From: Streptomyces aurantiacus
Lineage (GTDB): Bacteria > Actinomycetota > Actinomycetes > Streptomycetales > Streptomycetaceae
NCBI RefSeq assembly: GCF_027107535.1
Contig: NZ_CP114283.1
Coordinates: forward strand, 8,866,001-8,930,000
Reading direction: 5' to 3'
Length of the DNA stretch: 64,000 bases
A model generated the notes under the pieces. The model made no database searches. It was given only the letters and a program-made list of their open reading frames with translations, and was not told the origin of the DNA. A program made the translations under genes and the position numbers. Positions 61,071 to 64,000 of the stretch are shown one piece after another (positions within the stretch are counted from its first letter, which is position 1; each line of letters begins with the position of its first letter).

Positions 61071-61877
61071 TCAACCAGCCTGTCCGAGCAGCAGCATCAG
61101 TGCGAACGTCACCAGCGTCAGCGGCACCCAGCGCAGCACCGCCGCCCGGCCGGGGCGGGGCGCCTCGCGCAGCAGCGCCAGGCCCAGCGGCACCAGTGCG
61201 GCGCACAGTCCGGCCAGCGCCAGCAGCGACAGCGGTGTGGTCCCCTTGAGCACTCCGAGGGGCAGTGCCGCGGTGAGGGCGAGTGCGGCAGCGCGGACCG
61301 GGCCGAGCACCCGGGTGCGCCAGGCGCCGAGGGCGAGGACGATCCATCCGGCGAGAACGGCGAGGTTCAGCGTGGCGAAGACGTGGAAGGCGCCGTAGCC
61401 GGCGGAGACCGCCTCGGTGGCGGGACCGGCCCCCTCGGAACGCACCAGCTGAAAGGCGAGATGGTCCACCCCGGCGTGGAAGGCGCGGGCGAAGAGCCCG
61501 AACATCACCAGGACGCCGCCCCACAGGCCCCAGCCGGCACTTCGCGCCCCGATCCGTGCGGCCACGACGGCCACGGCGGGCCAGAGCATCAGGCTGCCTG
61601 CGGCGAAAAGGCCGTACGCGGTGGCCATCAGGGCGGGATGGTGTTCGTACGCGGCGAGTTGGTCCGGGAAGAAGAAGGGGAAGCGGGCCCGCAGCAGCGC
61701 GCCGGTCAGCATCAGGAGTGGGCCGAGCACCATGGAGGTGCCGCCCACCCAACGTCCGGGAAAGCCGGTGGCCTCCCACCGCTCCACAGGCAGCGCGCCA
61801 CGCAGTCGGACACCGATCGGGGTGACCGGGGTGGTTGGGGTGACCGGGGCGGCCACGGATGTCGTCGGGTTCGTCAT
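61071..61877 (-). CDS. Seven- or eight-pass integral membrane protein, unknown function
   Basis: A 268-residue hydrophobic protein (WVGGTSMVLGPLLMLTGALL, LWPAVAVVAARIG, FHVFATLNLAVLAGWIVLAL, and others). It has no recognised family motif. It is immediately upstream of the sensor kinase in the same operon, so it may be part of the sensing unit or a target of it. Start ATG 61875-61877. Confidence 0.8.
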   Translation of the reverse strand: MTNPTTSVAAPVTPTTPVTPIGVRLRGALPVERWEATGFPGRWVGGTSMVLGPLLMLTGALLRARFPFFFPDQLAAYEHHPALMATAYGLFAAGSLMLWPAVAVVAARIGARSAGWGLWGGVLVMFGLFARAFHAGVDHLAFQLVRSEGAGPATEAVSAGYGAFHVFATLNLAVLAGWIVLALGAWRTRVLGPVRAAALALTAALPLGVLKGTTPLSLLALAGLCAALVPLGLALLREAPRPGRAAVLRWVPLTLVTFALMLLLGQAG

Positions 61878-62091
61878 GCTGACGACGATGCCTTCAGCGT
61901 CCTTGCGGGGCGTCGGACCAGGAGCTGAATCGCGGGGTCAGACCCTGGTATGACCCGTCGGATCGCGAGAACAGGCACCGCCCTCGGCCCGTCTCGTGAG
62001 CACATGACGCCTTGCTGCGAGCGTTGTGCCCGCTGGCAGCAAGCTGCCACGGGTTGGCGGCCGGGGTGCCTGACTGCCCAGGCTGTGGCTC

Positions 62092-62946
62092 ATGAGCAAC
62101 GACTTCCTTCTCGGTGACGATCTCCCGGTCGACCGCATCGGCTTCGGAGCCATGCGCCTGTCCGCGAACGGCTTCCGGGGGCCGGCCCGCGATCCGCAAA
62201 CCGGTCGCGCCGTCCTGCGCCGTGCCGTCGAACTCGGCGTGAACCACATCGACACGGCCGCCTTCTACACCAGCGACGACGGCACAGTCCGTGCCAACGC
62301 CCTGATCCGCGAGGCCCTCCACCCCTACCCGGCCGGCCTGGTCCTCGCCACGAAGGTCGGCCCGGCCCGTACCCCTGACGGAGGCGTGACACAGACCAAC
62401 GACCCGGCGGCGCTGCGGCCGTTGGTCGAGGAGAACCTCGAAACCCTCGGCCTGGACAGCCTCGATCTCGTCTATCTGCGCATCGGCCTCATGGACCCGC
62501 CGCAGGGGGAGTCCGTGTCCGCCCGCTTCGAGGCGCTGGCCGCGATGCGCGAGGAGGGCCTGATCCGCCACCTCGGCCTGAGCAACGTCGACGCGGGCCA
62601 TCTCACCGAGGCCCGTGCGATCACACCCGTCGCGGCCGTCCAGAACCACTTCCACGCCGGTCGGCGCGACGACGCCGGGCTCCTGGCCGCCTGCGAGGAG
62701 GCCGGCATCGCCTTCGTGCCGTTCTTCCCGCTGGGCGGCGGCATGGGCGCTCCCGCGGGGGACCGCACGGCCGAGGTCGCGGAACGGCACGGGACCACGG
62801 TCGCGCAGATCGCCCTGGCCTGGCTGCTCGCCTCCTCCCCCGTCACCCTGGCCATCCCCGGCACCGGCTCCCTGACGCACCTGGAGGAGAACATGGCCGC
62901 CGGGTCGGTCACCCTCACCCCGGAGGACCTCTCCGACCTCGCCTGA
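62092..62946 (+). CDS. Aldo/keto reductase, tetrad His replaced
   Basis: A 284-residue aldo/keto reductase. Asp54 and Tyr59 in HIDTAAFY and Lys88 in ATKVG give three of the four tetrad residues; the histidine is replaced by arginine (Arg130 in DLVYLRIG). Family elements GFGAMRL, IRHLGLSN and PVAAVQNHFHAG are present. ATG 62092. The substitution is seen in a subgroup of bacterial AKRs and alters activity or substrate scope. Substrate unknown. Confidence 0.9.
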   Translation: MSNDFLLGDDLPVDRIGFGAMRLSANGFRGPARDPQTGRAVLRRAVELGVNHIDTAAFYTSDDGTVRANALIREALHPYPAGLVLATKVGPARTPDGGVTQTNDPAALRPLVEENLETLGLDSLDLVYLRIGLMDPPQGESVSARFEALAAMREEGLIRHLGLSNVDAGHLTEARAITPVAAVQNHFHAGRRDDAGLLAACEEAGIAFVPFFPLGGGMGAPAGDRTAEVAERHGTTVAQIALAWLLASSPVTLAIPGTGSLTHLEENMAAGSVTLTPEDLSDLA

Positions 62947-62985
62947 CGACGGGACGACGGGCGACGGGGCGACGGGGCGACGGCC
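62947..62985. repeat. Short CGACGGG tandem repeats after the AKR gene
   Basis: CGACGGG, CGACGGGG and CGACGGGGCG units repeat about five times directly after the AKR stop (62947-62985). No terminator hairpin was found. Confidence 0.7.
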
Positions 62986-63149
62986 GCGAAGGCTGTGACG
63001 GCGCCTGCGGCAGCTGCGACGGCGGCGGGACCAAGGGCCCCGTCGGCCCGGATCCGCCCCGGCGCCCGCCCGCGGGCCGGCGGGCATTGCTCCGATTGGC
63101 CTGTGGTGCGAGGATCTTGGGACTTCACACACCCAACGGGGGGTTTGTC

Positions 63150-63515
63150 ATGGCACTGTTCGGAAACGCGCACACCGTCGACCCGGGGAAGGCCCAGCAC
63201 GACTACGCGCGGCTGCTCGGGCAGAACGAGCAGGTGTACGCCGCCTTCCAGCTGATCCGCGACACCATCCTCTTCACCGACCGCCGCCTCATCATGGTCG
63301 ACAAGCAGGGCATCACCGGCAAGAAGACGGAATACCACTCCGTCCCGTACCGCAGCATCACGCACTTCGCCGTCGAGACCGCCGGGACCTTCGATCTCGA
63401 CGCCGAGCTGAAGATCTGGATCTCCGGATCGCCGACGCCGATCCAGAAGACCTTCACCAAGGGCGTCGACATCTACGAGGTCCAGGCGATCCTCACCCAG
63501 TTCGTGGCGCGATAG
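63150..63515 (+). CDS. PH domain-containing (bacterial PH) protein
   Basis: A 121-residue soluble protein (MALFGNAHTVDPGKAQHDY) of the bacterial PH-domain family. VYAAFQLIRDTILFTDRRLIM and EYHSVPYRSITHFAVETAG show the typical beta-barrel with FTDRRL as the signature. Such proteins are thought to be oligomeric membrane-associated adaptors. ATG 63150-63152 follows a G-rich ribosome site. Function unknown. Confidence 0.88.
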   Translation: MALFGNAHTVDPGKAQHDYARLLGQNEQVYAAFQLIRDTILFTDRRLIMVDKQGITGKKTEYHSVPYRSITHFAVETAGTFDLDAELKIWISGSPTPIQKTFTKGVDIYEVQAILTQFVAR

Positions 63516-63631
63516 CACGTACCGGCACGGGCGTAGGCGAGGGCGTGGCAGATGTCTGCCGCCTCCCCGTACGGCCGGTTCGGCCATCGGCTGGTGGCCG
63601 GTCACTGGTTGCTGGTCACCGGCTGCTGGTC

Positions 63632-64000
63632 TCATGCCAAGTCCGGTACGGAGGACGGCCGTACGGGCCTGAGTCCCCGGGCCAGGGCCAGCGTGACGGT
63701 GATCGACGCGGCTGCCGTCGCCGCCATCGCCGTGGCCGGTGACGTCAGTTGGGCCAGTGAGCCCGCCAGCGCCGCCCCCACTCCCTGCATCGTCAGCATG
63801 CCGGACGAGTGCAATCCCAGTGCGTGGCCCGCCAGTTCGGGCGGCGTGACGGCCATCAGGCGTTCCTGCTGGAGCAGGCTCGCGCCGAAGCCGACCGAGG
63901 CCAGGGCGGCGAGTGCCGCAGCCAGGGACGGGCGGGGATGCAGGAGGAAGAGCAGGTACGGGGCCGCCAGCAGCAGGAGCAGTGGTACCCCGAGCCGGGG
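63632..64000 (-). CDS. MFS transporter, C-terminal part (partial, 5' end outside window)
   Basis: The minus-strand frame from base 64000 reads a hydrophobic helix-rich chain (YLLFLLHPRPSLAAALAALA) and then ELAGHALGLHSSGMLTMQGV and the end of an MFS permease. It stops at 63632. The start is beyond the window. Substrate unknown. Confidence 0.8.
   Translation of the reverse strand, partial: PRLGVPLLLLLAAPYLLFLLHPRPSLAAALAALASVGFGASLLQQERLMAVTPPELAGHALGLHSSGMLTMQGVGAALAGSLAQLTSPATAMAATAAASITVTLALARGLRPVRPSSVPDLA

Overview
The window is chromosomal DNA of a Streptomyces species. The base composition is very GC-rich, many genes start with GTG or TTG, and the gene set is typical of the genus: the sigma factor HrdD, DUF6227, fused PTS proteins, an L,D-transpeptidase lipoprotein, and 23-bp palindromic intergenic repeats. 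No rRNA genes or CRISPR arrays are visible. There is one tRNA gene, tRNA-Arg(CCU).

Layout, core part (1-40 kb). Minus-strand molybdopterin genes (mogA/moaB partial, moaC, moeA) follow galU. Next come 5-formyl-THF cyclo-ligase, a membrane-anchored penicillin-acylase-type amidase, a CPA1 K+/H+ antiporter, an MFS exporter, an FmdB zinc ribbon protein under a CIRCE-like operator, an MTA phosphorylase-family enzyme, a SAF-type protein with an apparent frameshift, mscL, a P1 peptidase, an L,D-transpeptidase and DUF6227. A fructose operon (deoR-type regulator, fruK, a small coupled ORF, fruA) is followed by two MFS exporter/regulator modules, hrdD with a perfect sigma-R promoter, a GNAT acetyltransferase, and a LigB-type dioxygenase divergent from a MarR gene. 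A secreted M6 protease and a D-glucarate catabolic cluster (tandem-IclR regulator, gudD, gntP, kdgD, iclR) end this part.

Integrated element (40,286-55,054). A complete actinomycete integrative and conjugative element (AICE) of the pSAM2 type sits in the 3' end of tRNA-Arg(CCU), bounded by a 43-bp direct repeat. It carries int, xis, repSA, an SpdB-like protein, a TraSA-type FtsK translocase, a Pra-like activator, a KorSA-like GntR repressor, a kinase-like protein, a GRDP-like protein, an XRE/TPR regulator and a Pif-type Nudix protein. At its right end is a visibly AT-richer two-gene cassette: a DUF4297-like putative nuclease followed by a HerA-type ATPase. This is most likely an anti-phage defence module and is the most interesting feature of the window.

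Right flank (55-64 kb). This side holds a hypothetical protein, a decayed IS5-family transposase fragment, a SnoaL-like gene with a damaged start divergent from a TetR gene, and a ferric-reductase-like flavocytochrome. A two-component system with a membrane protein, an aldo/keto reductase with an altered catalytic tetrad, a PH-domain protein and a truncated MFS gene at the window edge follow.
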